From assembly GCF_050633145.1 (NCBI RefSeq), contig NZ_JBOEFY010000040.1, positions 62,001 to 126,000 of the forward strand: a stretch of DNA of 64,000 nucleotides, given 5' to 3'. The notes under the pieces are model-generated. The model had not been told where the DNA came from, did not search any database, and saw only the letters and a list, made by a program, of their open reading frames with translations. Source of the DNA: Kordia sp050633145 (GTDB lineage Bacteria > Bacteroidota > Bacteroidia > Flavobacteriales > Flavobacteriaceae). Made by a program: the position numbers and the translations under genes. Below are positions 1-8,359 of the stretch, in pieces; position 1 is the first letter of the stretch, and each line of letters starts with the position of its first letter.

Positions 1-43
1 AAAAAAAGTCGTCTATAAAGTAACATTTGTAGACGATTTTTTT
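1..43. terminator. bidirectional rho-independent terminator
   Basis: An A-run, the arm GTCGTCTA, a short loop, the arm TAGACGAT and a T-run form a hairpin readable on both strands. The gene it serves on the left lies outside the window. Confidence 0.75.
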
Positions 44-90
44 ATGTATCAATAGTATCACTAGAAGTTTACTTTACCTGAGAGAATAAC

Positions 91-121
91 AAAAAAAGAA
101 GCTACCTTTTTAGATAGCTCC
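91..121 (-). terminator. terminator of the small peptide gene at 173-271
   Basis: On the minus strand GGAGCTATCT pairs with AGGTAGCTTC over about ten positions (two G-T wobbles), followed by a run of seven T. It lies about 50 bases downstream of the small peptide's stop codon. Confidence 0.7.
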
Positions 122-172
122 ATTACAATGAATTCTTTATTGTAACCTCTGTATTTATAAGGATTATACAAA

Positions 173-271
173 TCACTCAAGATCTGGTTCAGAACCAACT
201 TGTGTACTTATTTCTCCGCCATAAATTATTTGAGGATTTTGAATTTCATGAGTTTTGAATTGTTCTAACAT
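173..271 (-). CDS. small double-glycine peptide (32 aa), possible RiPP or bacteriocin-like precursor
   Basis: The frame reads MLEQFKTHEIQ, then NPQIIYGGEIS, and ends in EPDLE. The short polar leader ends in Tyr-Gly-Gly, followed by an acidic 13-residue tail without cysteine. Peptides of this form are common in Bacteroidota next to or apart from natural-product genes. The start is the only ATG in frame, and a hairpin terminator follows on the same strand. The leader does not match the MKKxxLK type seen elsewhere in this window, so it is at most a distant relative. No modification enzyme is adjacent. With only 32 codons a chance frame cannot be excluded, but the Gly-Gly site plus a dedicated terminator make a real gene likely. 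Confidence 0.55.
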   Translation of the reverse strand: MLEQFKTHEIQNPQIIYGGEISTQVGSEPDLE

Positions 272-312
272 AATAATTTGGTTTTAATATTAATAATTTA
301 AATATACGAATT

Positions 313-349
313 AAAAACAAAAAAAGAGCTGCCTTTTCAGACAGCTCCT
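313..349 (-). terminator. katG terminator
   Basis: GAGCTGTC and GGCAGCTC (minus strand) pair around a short loop and are followed by a T-run, 25 bases beyond the katG stop codon. Confidence 0.75.
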
Positions 350-373
350 TTGTATACTAATGATGTATATTAA

Positions 374-2548
374 CTACACATCAAATCTATCTAAGTTCAT
401 TACTTTTGCCCAAGCAGCTACAAAGTCATGTACAAACTTTTCTTTAGCGTCATTACTCGCATATACTTCTGCAATAGCTCTTAATTCTGTATTTGATCCG
501 AAAATTAAATCGGCACGTGATCCGACGAATTTAATTTGCCCCGATCTTCTATCACGCCCTTGAAACAATTGATCATCATCAAAAGTTGCTTTCCATGTAT
601 ACGTAAAGTCTAAGACATTTGTAAAGAAATCATTTGTCAAACTTCCCACAGTATCTGTAAACACTCCATGATTAGATCCGTTGTAGTTTGCACCAAGTAC
701 ACGCAATCCACCAACTAAAACTGTCATTTCTGGAATAGATAATGTCAATAAGTTAGCTCTATCAACCAATGCGTCTTCCGCAGCAGTTTTTAAACCAGAT
801 TTCATATAGTTTCTAAAACCATCTGCAACAGGTTTTAAATTATTGAATGATTCTATATCTGTTTGTTCTTGAGAAGCATCTCCTCTACCTTGTGTAAAAG
901 GAACTGAAACGTCTACTCCTGCACTTTTAGCAGCTTCTTCAACTCCTACGTTTCCAGCAAATACAATTAAATCTGCCATAGAAATCGTTCCGCTAAAATC
1001 ATTTTGAATTCCTTCGAGCGTACTTAATACTTTTCCTAATTCTACAGGATTGTTTACTTCCCAACTTCTTTGTGGTTCTAAACGAATACGTCCTCCATTA
1101 GCACCTCCACGCATGTCAGATCCTCTAAACGTTGAAGCCGAAGACCAAGCTGTTTTCACCAATTGTGAAACTGTTAAAGCAGAACCTAAAATTAATTTTC
1201 TTAATTCTGTAAGATCCGATCCACTCAACGTATAATTTACTGTTGGAATTGGGTCTTGCCAAATAAGTTCTTCTTTTGGTACTTCTGGACCTAAATACCT
1301 AGAAATTGGTCCCATGTCACGATGCGTTAATTTGTACCATGCACGTGCAAATGCATCTTCAAAAGCTGCATGATCGTTATGGAAACGCTGAGAAATCTTT
1401 AAAAACTCAGGATCCATTTTCAACGACATATCTGCTGTTGTCATCATCAAAGCTTGACGTTCATTTGCATCTCCAGCTGTTGGTGCTGTTCGTGCATTTG
1501 ATGCTGCAGTTGGTGTCCATTGGTGAGCGCCAGCTGGACTTTTTGTCAATTCCCAATCATAATTTAATAACACATCAAAGAAATCAGCATCCCATTGTAT
1601 TGGGTTTGGTGTCCAAGGACCTTCAATTCCACTTGTAATTGCGTCGTTTAACACACCTGATTTATACGTGTTTTTCCATCCAGTACTCATTTCTTCCATA
1701 GGAGCTCCGTGTGGTTCTGGACCAACAAACTCATCCGGATTAGCCGCTCCATGCGCTTTTCCAAAAGTATGTCCTCCTGCAACTAAAGCAACTGTTTCCT
1801 CATCGTTCATTGCCATTCTCTTAAACGTCACTCGAATATCATGTGCTGACTTCAAAGGATCTGGTTCTCCATTTGGACCTTCAGGGTTTACATAAATAAG
1901 TCCCATATGTACAGCTCCTAATTGGTCTTCCAATTCTCCTGTTTCGTAGCGTTGTTCGTTTCCTAGCCACTCATTTTCCATTCCCCAGTATATATCTTGT
2001 TCTGGTTCCCAAACATCAGTACGTCCACCAGCAAAACCAAACGTTTTAAAGCCCATAGATTCTAAAGCACAGTTTCCTGCAAGAATCATTAAATCGGCCC
2101 AAGAAATTTTACGCCCATATTTTTGCTTTACAGGCCACAATAACAAACGTGCTTTATCTAAATTTCCATTATCTGGCCAACTATTTAATGGTGCAAAACG
2201 ATGTGTTCCTGTTCCTGCGCCTCCACGTCCATCTCCTACTCTATAAGTTCCTGCACTGTGCCAAGCCATACGTATCATAAAACCTCCGTAATGTCCATAA
2301 TCTGCAGGCCACCAATCTTGAGAATCGGTCATTAAGTCTATTACATCTTGTTTTAATGCTGCATAATCAACACTATTGAATGCTTCTGCATAGTCAAAAT
2401 CTTCTCCCATAGGATCTGATTTCTCCGCATGTTGACGCAAAATATTTAACTTTAATTCATTGGGCCACCAATCTCTATTTGAAGTACCGCCGCCAGCAAT
2501 TCTTTTTGTAGTTCCATGCCCAAAAGGACACTTACCTTCGTCGCTCAT
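374..2548 (-). CDS. katG: catalase-peroxidase KatG
   Basis: This is a bifunctional haem enzyme that dismutates H2O2 and also acts as a peroxidase. The 724 residues match the usual two-domain family length. The distal haem site RMAWH is seen with Arg93, Trp96 and His97. The residues of the Met-Tyr-Trp adduct needed for catalase activity are all present (Trp96, Tyr219, Met245), and the proximal ligand His260 lies in GGHTFGKAHG. The C-terminal half is the usual non-haem-binding duplicate. There is no signal peptide, so it is cytoplasmic. It is divergent from the thiol peroxidase gene tpx across a 218-base gap, which suggests a shared oxidative-stress setting, though no OxyR-like operator could be picked out by eye. 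The ATG start directly precedes SDEGKCPFGHG, the typical KatG N-terminus. Confidence 0.97.
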   Translation of the reverse strand: MSDEGKCPFGHGTTKRIAGGGTSNRDWWPNELKLNILRQHAEKSDPMGEDFDYAEAFNSVDYAALKQDVIDLMTDSQDWWPADYGHYGGFMIRMAWHSAGTYRVGDGRGGAGTGTHRFAPLNSWPDNGNLDKARLLLWPVKQKYGRKISWADLMILAGNCALESMGFKTFGFAGGRTDVWEPEQDIYWGMENEWLGNEQRYETGELEDQLGAVHMGLIYVNPEGPNGEPDPLKSAHDIRVTFKRMAMNDEETVALVAGGHTFGKAHGAANPDEFVGPEPHGAPMEEMSTGWKNTYKSGVLNDAITSGIEGPWTPNPIQWDADFFDVLLNYDWELTKSPAGAHQWTPTAASNARTAPTAGDANERQALMMTTADMSLKMDPEFLKISQRFHNDHAAFEDAFARAWYKLTHRDMGPISRYLGPEVPKEELIWQDPIPTVNYTLSGSDLTELRKLILGSALTVSQLVKTAWSSASTFRGSDMRGGANGGRIRLEPQRSWEVNNPVELGKVLSTLEGIQNDFSGTISMADLIVFAGNVGVEEAAKSAGVDVSVPFTQGRGDASQEQTDIESFNNLKPVADGFRNYMKSGLKTAAEDALVDRANLLTLSIPEMTVLVGGLRVLGANYNGSNHGVFTDTVGSLTNDFFTNVLDFTYTWKATFDDDQLFQGRDRRSGQIKFVGSRADLIFGSNTELRAIAEVYASNDAKEKFVHDFVAAWAKVMNLDRFDV

Positions 2549-2766
2549 AATTTTTTAGTGTTTTTAATATTTGGTTAATTATTGTACTGTCTAATTTCAA
2601 TGTCTTAAAATTACTTAATAAAATTGCCATTTTCAATAAAACAAATTGATTGTTTTTATTTTGTGATAGATTTTTATTATATATCATTTGTTAAAAAATT
2701 AACGATTATTTACAATTTTTAGAATAGAAAATGGCTATTTTTAGACACTATAAAAACAAATTAACC

Positions 2767-3273
2767 ATGGCAACAGTAACCTTACAAGGAAACGAATTTC
2801 ATACTTCAGGAAATTTACCTGAAGTTGGAGCAAAAGCTCCTGACTTTGCATTAACTGCAAGTGATTTATCGACAAAGACATTAGCTGATTATAAAGGCTC
2901 AAAAGTAGTTTTAAACATTTTTCCAAGTATTGATACGGGAACGTGTGCAACTTCTGTTAGAACGTTTAACAGAGAAGCTAGCGAATTAGAAAATACAAAA
3001 GTAATTTGTGTTTCTCATGATTTACCTTTTGCTCAAGCTCGTTTTTGCGGTGCAGAAGGTCTAGAAAATGTTGTAAACCTTTCTGACTATAAGAACGGAA
3101 ACTTTGGGAAAGATTACGGTTTAAACTTCGTTGATGGTCCATTAGAAACATTACATTCACGTGTAGTTGTTGTGATTGACGAAAACGGAACTGTAAAACA
3201 TACAGAGCAAGTTGCAGAAATTGTAGATGAACCTAATTATAAAGCTGCTTTGGAAGCATTATTAGATGATTAA
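2767..3273 (+). CDS. tpx: thiol peroxidase (2-Cys peroxiredoxin, Tpx family)
   Basis: Tpx reduces H2O2 and organic peroxides using thioredoxin. From the ATG at 2767 the protein is 168 residues, the same length as E. coli Tpx. The peroxidatic Cys60 lies in DTGTCATSVRTFN and the resolving Cys94 in ARFCGAEGL, the conserved pair of the family. An in-frame ATG at 2731 would add 12 residues (MAIFRHYKNKLT) that no family member needs, so the later start is preferred. The stop overlaps the start of the diacylglycerol kinase gene by 8 bases, so the two are probably co-transcribed. Confidence 0.95.
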   Translation: MATVTLQGNEFHTSGNLPEVGAKAPDFALTASDLSTKTLADYKGSKVVLNIFPSIDTGTCATSVRTFNREASELENTKVICVSHDLPFAQARFCGAEGLENVVNLSDYKNGNFGKDYGLNFVDGPLETLHSRVVVVIDENGTVKHTEQVAEIVDEPNYKAALEALLDD

Positions 3274-3625
3274 ATTCATTAAAGGACGAATAAAAGGAGT
3301 TGGATATGCGTTTAAGGGCGCATATCTGCTCATTACTACAGAAGCCAGTGTAAAAGCACAGTTTTTTATTGGTGTTTTGGTGACCATTGCTGGATTTTAT
3401 TTTGAAATTTCTAAAACAGAATGGATTATCCAAATATTAATTATTGGACTTATTATGAGTTTGGAAGGACTCAACACTGCAATTGAAGAAATTGCAGACT
3501 TCATACATCCTGAACATCACAAAAAAATAGGTTTAATCAAAGATTTGGCAGCAGGTGCAGTGTTTATATTTGCTGTTGCAGCTGTCATTGTCGGCTGTTT
3601 TATTTATATTCCAAAAATATTCTAA
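3266..3625 (+). CDS. diacylglycerol kinase family protein (DgkA / undecaprenol kinase type)
   Basis: This small integral membrane kinase phosphorylates diacylglycerol or undecaprenol. The 119 residues contain three predicted membrane helices (around residues 30-50, 52-72 and 94-116). The family signature lies between them: a Glu, then NTAIE followed by an Asp, which bind metal-ATP. The ATG overlaps the tpx stop codon in another frame, suggesting translational coupling. Lipid versus polyprenol specificity cannot be read from sequence. As I recall, tpx, this kinase and ftsK-lolA-lptF often lie together in Flavobacteriia; here small peptide genes separate it from ftsK. Confidence 0.93.
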   Translation: MIKFIKGRIKGVGYAFKGAYLLITTEASVKAQFFIGVLVTIAGFYFEISKTEWIIQILIIGLIMSLEGLNTAIEEIADFIHPEHHKKIGLIKDLAAGAVFIFAVAAVIVGCFIYIPKIF

Positions 3626-3729
3626 ACCTCTTGTGATAATTTATAAATCATTACAATTGATCCTTTTTCCCTCTCCTATTTTTTTATTATTTCGTTTCAA
3701 ATCATTAATTAATTTAAAACTTTAATAAC

Positions 3730-3912
3730 ATGAAAAAACGAGAGTTAAAAAATTTAGATTTAAACAAAAAATGTATTTCTAATTTAGAAAATGTATTAAG
3801 AGGAGGAGCAATTCCAACTTATAAAGAATGTCCTCTTGCTACAGGATGTGTTGGACCTCCACATCCAACATGCGGAATTGTAGCTACTTGTACAAAAGGA
3901 AATGATCAGTAA
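3730..3912 (+). CDS. double-glycine leader precursor peptide A (60 aa)
   Basis: The leader MKKRELKNLDLNKK, then a segment ending in RGGA, is the Bacteroidota double-glycine type (class I lanthipeptide-like, TIGR04149-like). The tail after Gly-Gly carries four Cys: one before TGCVGP, that Cys itself, one in TCGI and one in TCTKG. Leaders of this form are normally cleaved after Gly-Gly during export by a peptidase-containing ABC transporter; none is adjacent. Genes B and C that follow share the core pattern C-x4/5-C-[VI]GP-x3-TCGI. A hairpin terminator follows seven bases after the stop, so the gene is a single-gene cassette. Modification state is unknown. Confidence 0.85.
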   Translation: MKKRELKNLDLNKKCISNLENVLRGGAIPTYKECPLATGCVGPPHPTCGIVATCTKGNDQ

Positions 3913-3918
3913 AATACT

Positions 3919-3942
3919 AGCGGGAGAAATCCCGCTTTTTTT
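3919..3942 (+). terminator. terminator of precursor A
   Basis: AGCGGGA, loop GAAA, TCCCGCT and a T-run. The hairpin is nearly identical to those at 4441 and 4842, which indicates that gene and terminator were duplicated together. Confidence 0.9.
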
Positions 3943-4234
3943 AGCAGCTAATTATTGAAATTTACTTCCCTAAAATAGGAACTACTAGACTATTTCTTTA
4001 TCAATTGCCTTATATTTCTTTCAAAAAACAACAACTATTTAACGCTTTACTTGACCACTTGAAAAATGTTCTTCTTATCAATCTATCTACTATGATGAAA
4101 GAAAGGCATGCTCTATTTATATCCTAAAGTTTCCTTAAAAAACTATTATCCTTCAAAATAATACTGCATAAACTGTCTTGAGTACTAATTTTTTTCTTAC
4201 CTTCATAGTAATATTAATCAAAAACATTTCATCA
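3943..4234. other. intergenic region between precursors A and B, no gene seen
   Basis: AT-rich sequence without a credible coding frame, hairpin or recognisable TAnnTTTG promoter. It should hold the promoter of precursor B. An in-frame ATG at 4178 would extend precursor B upstream by 19 residues but does not fit the conserved MKK leader start. Confidence 0.5.
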
Positions 4235-4432
4235 ATGAAAAAACGTAAATTAAAAAACTTAGACTTAAACAAGAAATCTATTTCTAGTTTAGAAAATTTA
4301 TTAAGAGGAGGAGCAATTCCAACTTTAGTAAAATGTCATAATGACACTGGATGTATTGGTCCTGTTAGAGAAACTTGCGGTATTATAAACTGCGAATTAC
4401 CAAGTAATCTTATAGCTTGTGAAGCTAAATAA
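4235..4432 (+). CDS. double-glycine leader precursor peptide B (65 aa)
   Basis: This is a paralogue of precursors A and C. The leader starts MKKRKLKNLDLNKKSIS and ends in LLRGGA. The core has Cys in KCHNDTGCIGP, TCGI, NCEL and ACEAK, five in all. The ATG at 4235 is chosen because it aligns exactly with the MKKR starts of A and C; an upstream ATG at 4178 only adds hydrophobic residues absent from the paralogues. Leader identity to A is high while the residues between the conserved core Cys differ, the usual pattern of diversifying secreted peptides. A copy of the same terminator follows at 4441. Confidence 0.85.
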   Translation: MKKRKLKNLDLNKKSISSLENLLRGGAIPTLVKCHNDTGCIGPVRETCGIINCELPSNLIACEAK

Positions 4433-4440
4433 CACATACT

Positions 4441-4464
4441 AGCGGGAGCAATCCCGCTTTTTTT
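4441..4464 (+). terminator. terminator of precursor B
   Basis: AGCGGGA, loop GCAA, TCCCGCT and a T-run, starting eight bases after the stop codon. Confidence 0.9.
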
Positions 4465-4641
4465 CTTTACAGATGTTTCATCTATACATTTAAACAAATA
4501 AAAGTTCTTGATTTATACTTCTAAAATCACTTCTTAAAAAAAGATTCACAAACTCTTAGTGAAAAACGTCAGTTTAAATGTCAGTTTTCAAGTAACTGCT
4601 TTTTATAAATTGTGCTATTATTAACTATAATAATCCACATT

Positions 4642-4833
4642 ATGAAAAAAAGAAATCTAAAAAGTTTAGACCTTAACAAAAAATCAATTTCTATCCTTGA
4701 CAACCTTGTAAAAGGTGGAGCTGCTCCAATTGAAAGTTTAATAGGTTGCGCTAACACAGGCTGTGTTGGTCCTATTAAACATACATGCGGTATTATAAAC
4801 TGTGATCTACAAAACGAAGACAATAGAAGGTAA
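4642..4833 (+). CDS. double-glycine leader precursor peptide C (63 aa)
   Basis: The leader begins MKKRNLKSLDLNKKSIS and ends in LVKGGA. The core contains GCANTGCVGP, TCGI and NCDL, aligned with A and B, with four Cys. The ATG at 4642 is set by alignment with the paralogues; an ATG at 4612 in the same frame would add ten hydrophobic residues and is less likely. The first core Cys is one residue closer to TGC than in A and B. The terminator at 4842 again carries the GCGGGA stem. No processing enzyme is adjacent. Confidence 0.85.
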   Translation: MKKRNLKSLDLNKKSISILDNLVKGGAAPIESLIGCANTGCVGPIKHTCGIINCDLQNEDNRR

Positions 4834-4841
4834 AAAATTAG

Positions 4842-4867
4842 GCGGGAGAAATCCCGCTTTTGTTTTT
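4842..4867 (+). terminator. terminator of precursor C
   Basis: GCGGGA, loop, TCCCGC and a T-rich tail. Third copy of the hairpin that follows precursors A and B. Confidence 0.88.
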
Positions 4868-4905
4868 CTTTATTACATATATATAAGTATATAAAATTTA
4901 CCATT

Positions 4906-5082
4906 ATGAAAAAAAGATCTATTAAAAGTTTATCATTAAAAAAAACAACAGTTAGCAAATTAGAAACTGGTAATGTACAAGGAGGAGAAGCTGCTTCGCG
5001 TACACTTTGGAATTCTATTATTATTTGCGTTACTAGATGGACAAGAGAAGATTGCCCATCGTTGACTTGCCCAGAAGAATAA
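4906..5082 (+). CDS. double-glycine leader precursor peptide D (58 aa), divergent core
   Basis: The frame starts MKKRSIKSLSLKKTTVSKLE and reaches QGGEAAS, giving a leader like those of A, B and C. The core is different: it holds Trp and Arg residues (TLWNS, TRWTRED) and three Cys, ending SLTCPEE. The lysine-rich leader with Gly-Gly at residues 26-27 argues for the same export route with a different product. The gene ends 163 bases before ftsK. No GCGGGA hairpin follows it, unlike its three neighbours; only a weak imperfect hairpin around 5100-5135 is seen. Confidence 0.8.
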   Translation: MKKRSIKSLSLKKTTVSKLETGNVQGGEAASRTLWNSIIICVTRWTREDCPSLTCPEE

Positions 5083-5196
5083 ATTAAAATAGAAAGGTTT
5101 GTTTCTTACCATAACAGTAGTAAGCCCTTTTATTACTTAAAAAACTTTGACATTCTTCCATAAAAAACTTTTCGGGTACAGATATTTTTAAATATC

Positions 5197-5225
5197 TTGC
5201 AGATTAAGCATAATTTGTATTTTTG
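5197..5225 (+). promoter_or_regulatory. ftsK promoter (Bacteroidota -33/-7 type)
   Basis: TTG at 5197-5199, an 18-base spacer and TATTTTTG at 5218-5225 match the Bacteroidota sigma-A consensus TTTG / TAnnTTTG. The expected transcript start is 10-15 bases upstream of the ftsK ATG at 5246. Confidence 0.65.
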
Positions 5226-5245
5226 CAGTAAATAGCAATCCCTGA

Positions 5246-7711
5246 ATGGCAAAGAAAAAAACCGTAAAAAAAACTAAGAAAGCTCCTAAAGCTTCGAAAT
5301 TCAAAAAACCTGATTTTACTTTTACCCGACAACATCAAATTATATTGGGTAGTTTACTCATGTTGTTTGCAATAGCGTTGTTTATTGCATTTGCTTCCTA
5401 TTTTTTTACTGGTGAAGTAGATCAAAGTGCCTTAACTAGTACTGATGGAAGTGTAAAAACTCAAAATTGGATGCAACGTTTTGGCGCAAACATTAGTAAT
5501 TTCTTTATTTATAAAGGATTCGGAGTTGCTTCTTTCATATTTGCCAGCTTGTTATTCCTTACAGGATTGCATTTGTTAATGGCTACCAAGAAAAAACTAT
5601 TTAATAAATGGTTTTGGGGAAGCATCATCGTTATCTGGCTTTCTATCTTTTTAGGATTTTTCTTTGAAAGTGCTCCAATTTTAGGAGGAACTATTGGTTT
5701 TGAAATCAATTCGTATTTACAAGTTTATATTGGTAGTATTGGGGTTGGATTGTTGTTAGTTTTTGGCGCTATTATTTATGCTGTACTCCGATTAAAGCTT
5801 ACGCCAGAACATGTAACGGAATATATTAATAAGAGAAAAACAGATATTAAAGACGATTTTACTGCGGAAGAAAATGTCATAGCTTCTCCTGAAAAAGAAA
5901 CAACGGCAGAAACTACAACTCCTATTGATTCTTCTGTTAAAGAAGAAGTTTCTACAGTAAAAGAAGAAACTCCAAAGACGACAATTGAAAAATCAGAGTT
6001 TGAATTATCTGTAGAAAATCTACAACCAACAATCAAAAATCATTCTGTAAAAGAAGAGAAAAAGAAAATAGAGAAAGACACTTCTTTCGAAGTTGAAATT
6101 CCAAAAGAGGAAGAAGCTACTGAAATTCAAGTTGAAAAAATTGTCGAAGAAAAAACAGTTACCGAAAACTTATCTGACAAACTTGTTAAGGAACACGGTG
6201 AATTTGATCCGACATTAGAATTGGGTAATTTCCGTTTTCCAACCATTGAACTTCTAAAAGATTATACCAACGGAAGTTCTATCACTATCAATCAAGAAGA
6301 ACTCGAAGAAAATAAAAACCAAATTGTCACAACGCTTCGCAATTATAAAATAGAGATTGCAAGCATTAAAGCGACAGTTGGACCAACAGTTACACTCTAC
6401 GAAATTATACCAGAAGCTGGTGTACGTATTTCTAAAATTAAAAACTTAGAAGATGACATTGCACTTTCATTAGCTGCATTAGGAATTCGTATTATAGCAC
6501 CAATGCCAGGAAAAGGAACTATTGGTATTGAAGTGCCAAACAAAAAACCGGCAATTGTTTCGATGCGTTCTGCTATTGCTTCCAAGAAGTTTCAAGAAGC
6601 AGAAATGCAGTTACCTATTGCGTTTGGAAAAACGATTAGCAACGAAACTTTAGTTGTTGATTTAGCCAAAATGCCTCACTTATTAATGGCTGGTGCAACA
6701 GGACAAGGTAAATCGGTTGGACTGAATTGTATTTTAACATCAATTCTCTACAAGAAACATCCGGCTGAAGTAAAATTTGTATTGGTCGATCCGAAAAAAG
6801 TAGAATTAACGCTGTTTAATAAGATTGAACGTCATTACTTAGCCAAACTTCCAGATTCGGAAGAAGCAATTATTACAGACAATTCTAAAGTAATTAATAC
6901 ACTGAATTCACTTTGTATTGAGATGGATCAACGATATGATATGCTAAAAAATGCATTGTGTAGAAATATTGTAGAATACAACGCAAAGTTTAAAGCGCGA
7001 AAACTAAATCCGAATGACGGACATAAGTTTTTACCATACATCGTGTTGGTTGTGGATGAATTTGCCGATTTAATCATGACCGCAGGAAAAGAAGTAGAAA
7101 CTCCTATTGCACGTTTGGCGCAGTTGGCGCGTGCTATTGGAATTCACTTAATTATTGCCACTCAAAGACCTTCGGTAAACGTAATTACAGGTATGATTAA
7201 GGCAAACTTCCCTGCCAGAGTTGCATTCCGTGTAATGTCTAAAATAGATTCTCGTACAATTTTAGATAATTCAGGAGCCGATCAGTTAATTGGTCGTGGT
7301 GACATGTTATACACACAAGGAAACGATTTAATTCGTATACAATGTGCTTTTGTTGACACTCCAGAAGTAGAAAAAATTACAGATTTTATCGGTGCTCAAA
7401 AAGCATATCCAGACGCATTTATACTACCAGAATATTCAGGTGAAGAAAGTGGCACAAGTCTTGATATAGACATCGCAGATAGAGACAAATTATTCCGTCA
7501 AGCTGCGGAAGTTATCGTAATTGCACAGCAAGGTTCGGCCTCGTTATTACAACGAAAGTTAAAGCTTGGGTATAACCGTGCAGGTCGATTAATCGATCAA
7601 TTGGAAGCAGCCGGAATTGTAGGTCAATTTGAAGGGAGTAAAGCGCGACAAGTGCTTGTTCCAGATATTTTAGCTTTAGAACAATTATTAGAAAACGAAA
7701 AAAATGGATAA
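5246..7711 (+). CDS. ftsK: DNA translocase FtsK
   Basis: FtsK anchors at the division septum and pumps chromosomal DNA to help resolve dimers at dif. The 821 residues show a basic N-terminus, four membrane helices (about residues 30-180), and a Glu/Lys-rich linker (about 195-330). A RecA-type motor follows with Walker A GATGQGKS near residue 483 and Walker B LVVDEF near 600. A C-terminal winged-helix gamma domain (about 750-810, with QGSASLLQRKL) recognises polar sequences. The linker is short compared with E. coli FtsK, as is usual in Bacteroidota. The stop overlaps the LolA-like gene by 8 bases. Confidence 0.97.
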   Translation: MAKKKTVKKTKKAPKASKFKKPDFTFTRQHQIILGSLLMLFAIALFIAFASYFFTGEVDQSALTSTDGSVKTQNWMQRFGANISNFFIYKGFGVASFIFASLLFLTGLHLLMATKKKLFNKWFWGSIIVIWLSIFLGFFFESAPILGGTIGFEINSYLQVYIGSIGVGLLLVFGAIIYAVLRLKLTPEHVTEYINKRKTDIKDDFTAEENVIASPEKETTAETTTPIDSSVKEEVSTVKEETPKTTIEKSEFELSVENLQPTIKNHSVKEEKKKIEKDTSFEVEIPKEEEATEIQVEKIVEEKTVTENLSDKLVKEHGEFDPTLELGNFRFPTIELLKDYTNGSSITINQEELEENKNQIVTTLRNYKIEIASIKATVGPTVTLYEIIPEAGVRISKIKNLEDDIALSLAALGIRIIAPMPGKGTIGIEVPNKKPAIVSMRSAIASKKFQEAEMQLPIAFGKTISNETLVVDLAKMPHLLMAGATGQGKSVGLNCILTSILYKKHPAEVKFVLVDPKKVELTLFNKIERHYLAKLPDSEEAIITDNSKVINTLNSLCIEMDQRYDMLKNALCRNIVEYNAKFKARKLNPNDGHKFLPYIVLVVDEFADLIMTAGKEVETPIARLAQLARAIGIHLIIATQRPSVNVITGMIKANFPARVAFRVMSKIDSRTILDNSGADQLIGRGDMLYTQGNDLIRIQCAFVDTPEVEKITDFIGAQKAYPDAFILPEYSGEESGTSLDIDIADRDKLFRQAAEVIVIAQQGSASLLQRKLKLGYNRAGRLIDQLEAAGIVGQFEGSKARQVLVPDILALEQLLENEKNG

Positions 7712-8354
7712 AATGAAAAAATTAGTTTTAGTGTTGGTGTTAGGAGTATTTGCATTTAATGTAAGTGCGCAGAATACGGAAAAAGCAAAAAAGCTATTAG
7801 ATGAAGTTTCTGCCAAAGTAAATAGTTATGACAATATTCAGATTGAATTTAAATATGTATTGAATAACAAAGAAGCAAACACCAAACAAGAATCCAAAGG
7901 AAATGTAACACTTGAAGGTGATAAGTATTTGCTTAACTTTTTAGGATTCACAAAAATTTACGATACTAAAAAGGTGTATACTATTGTACCTGCAAATGAA
8001 GAAGTAACAATTTCTGATGCTGATGATGACGAAACTGGTTTGTCTCCTTCGGAAATGTTGACATTTTATAAAAATGGATACACATACGAATGGGATATTT
8101 TACAAAATATACGCGGTAGAAAGATTCAATACATAAAATTAACACCAACTAGCTCTGAATCAGACATTAAAAGTGTTTTACTTGGAATTGACGCAAAAAC
8201 AAAGCACATCTACAATTTATTAGAAACAGGAAAAAATGGCACAAATACCACTTTAACTGTTAATTCTTTTAAAACGAATCAGCCTTTATCAAAAAGCTTA
8301 TTTATATTTGACGAATCGAAGTACGAGGATTATTATATAGATAAAAACGATTAG
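7704..8354 (+). CDS. lolA: LolA-like outer membrane lipoprotein carrier protein
   Basis: This is a periplasmic chaperone that moves lipoproteins from the inner to the outer membrane. The 216 residues begin with a clear signal peptide (MKKLVLVLVLGVFAFNVSAQ). The body matches the LolA/LolB half-barrel pattern, with the paired segments TLEGDKYLLNF and FTKIYDTKKVYTIVP and later DIKSVLLGIDAKT. The ATG at 7704 overlaps the ftsK end; an ATG at 7713 is equally possible and is closer to the signal peptide. It is followed five bases later by LptF/G, so these envelope-transport genes form one unit with ftsK. Confidence 0.85.
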   Translation: MDKMKKLVLVLVLGVFAFNVSAQNTEKAKKLLDEVSAKVNSYDNIQIEFKYVLNNKEANTKQESKGNVTLEGDKYLLNFLGFTKIYDTKKVYTIVPANEEVTISDADDDETGLSPSEMLTFYKNGYTYEWDILQNIRGRKIQYIKLTPTSSESDIKSVLLGIDAKTKHIYNLLETGKNGTNTTLTVNSFKTNQPLSKSLFIFDESKYEDYYIDKND

Positions 8355-8359
8355 TCTGC

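Noticed and set aside
2731..2766. Longer N-terminus for Tpx
   Set aside because: Twelve extra residues have no counterpart in the family, while the ATG at 2767 gives exactly the family length.
5083..5150. Terminator after precursor D
   Set aside because: Only an imperfect CTTAC/GTAAG hairpin is present, much weaker than the GCGGGA hairpins of the neighbouring genes.
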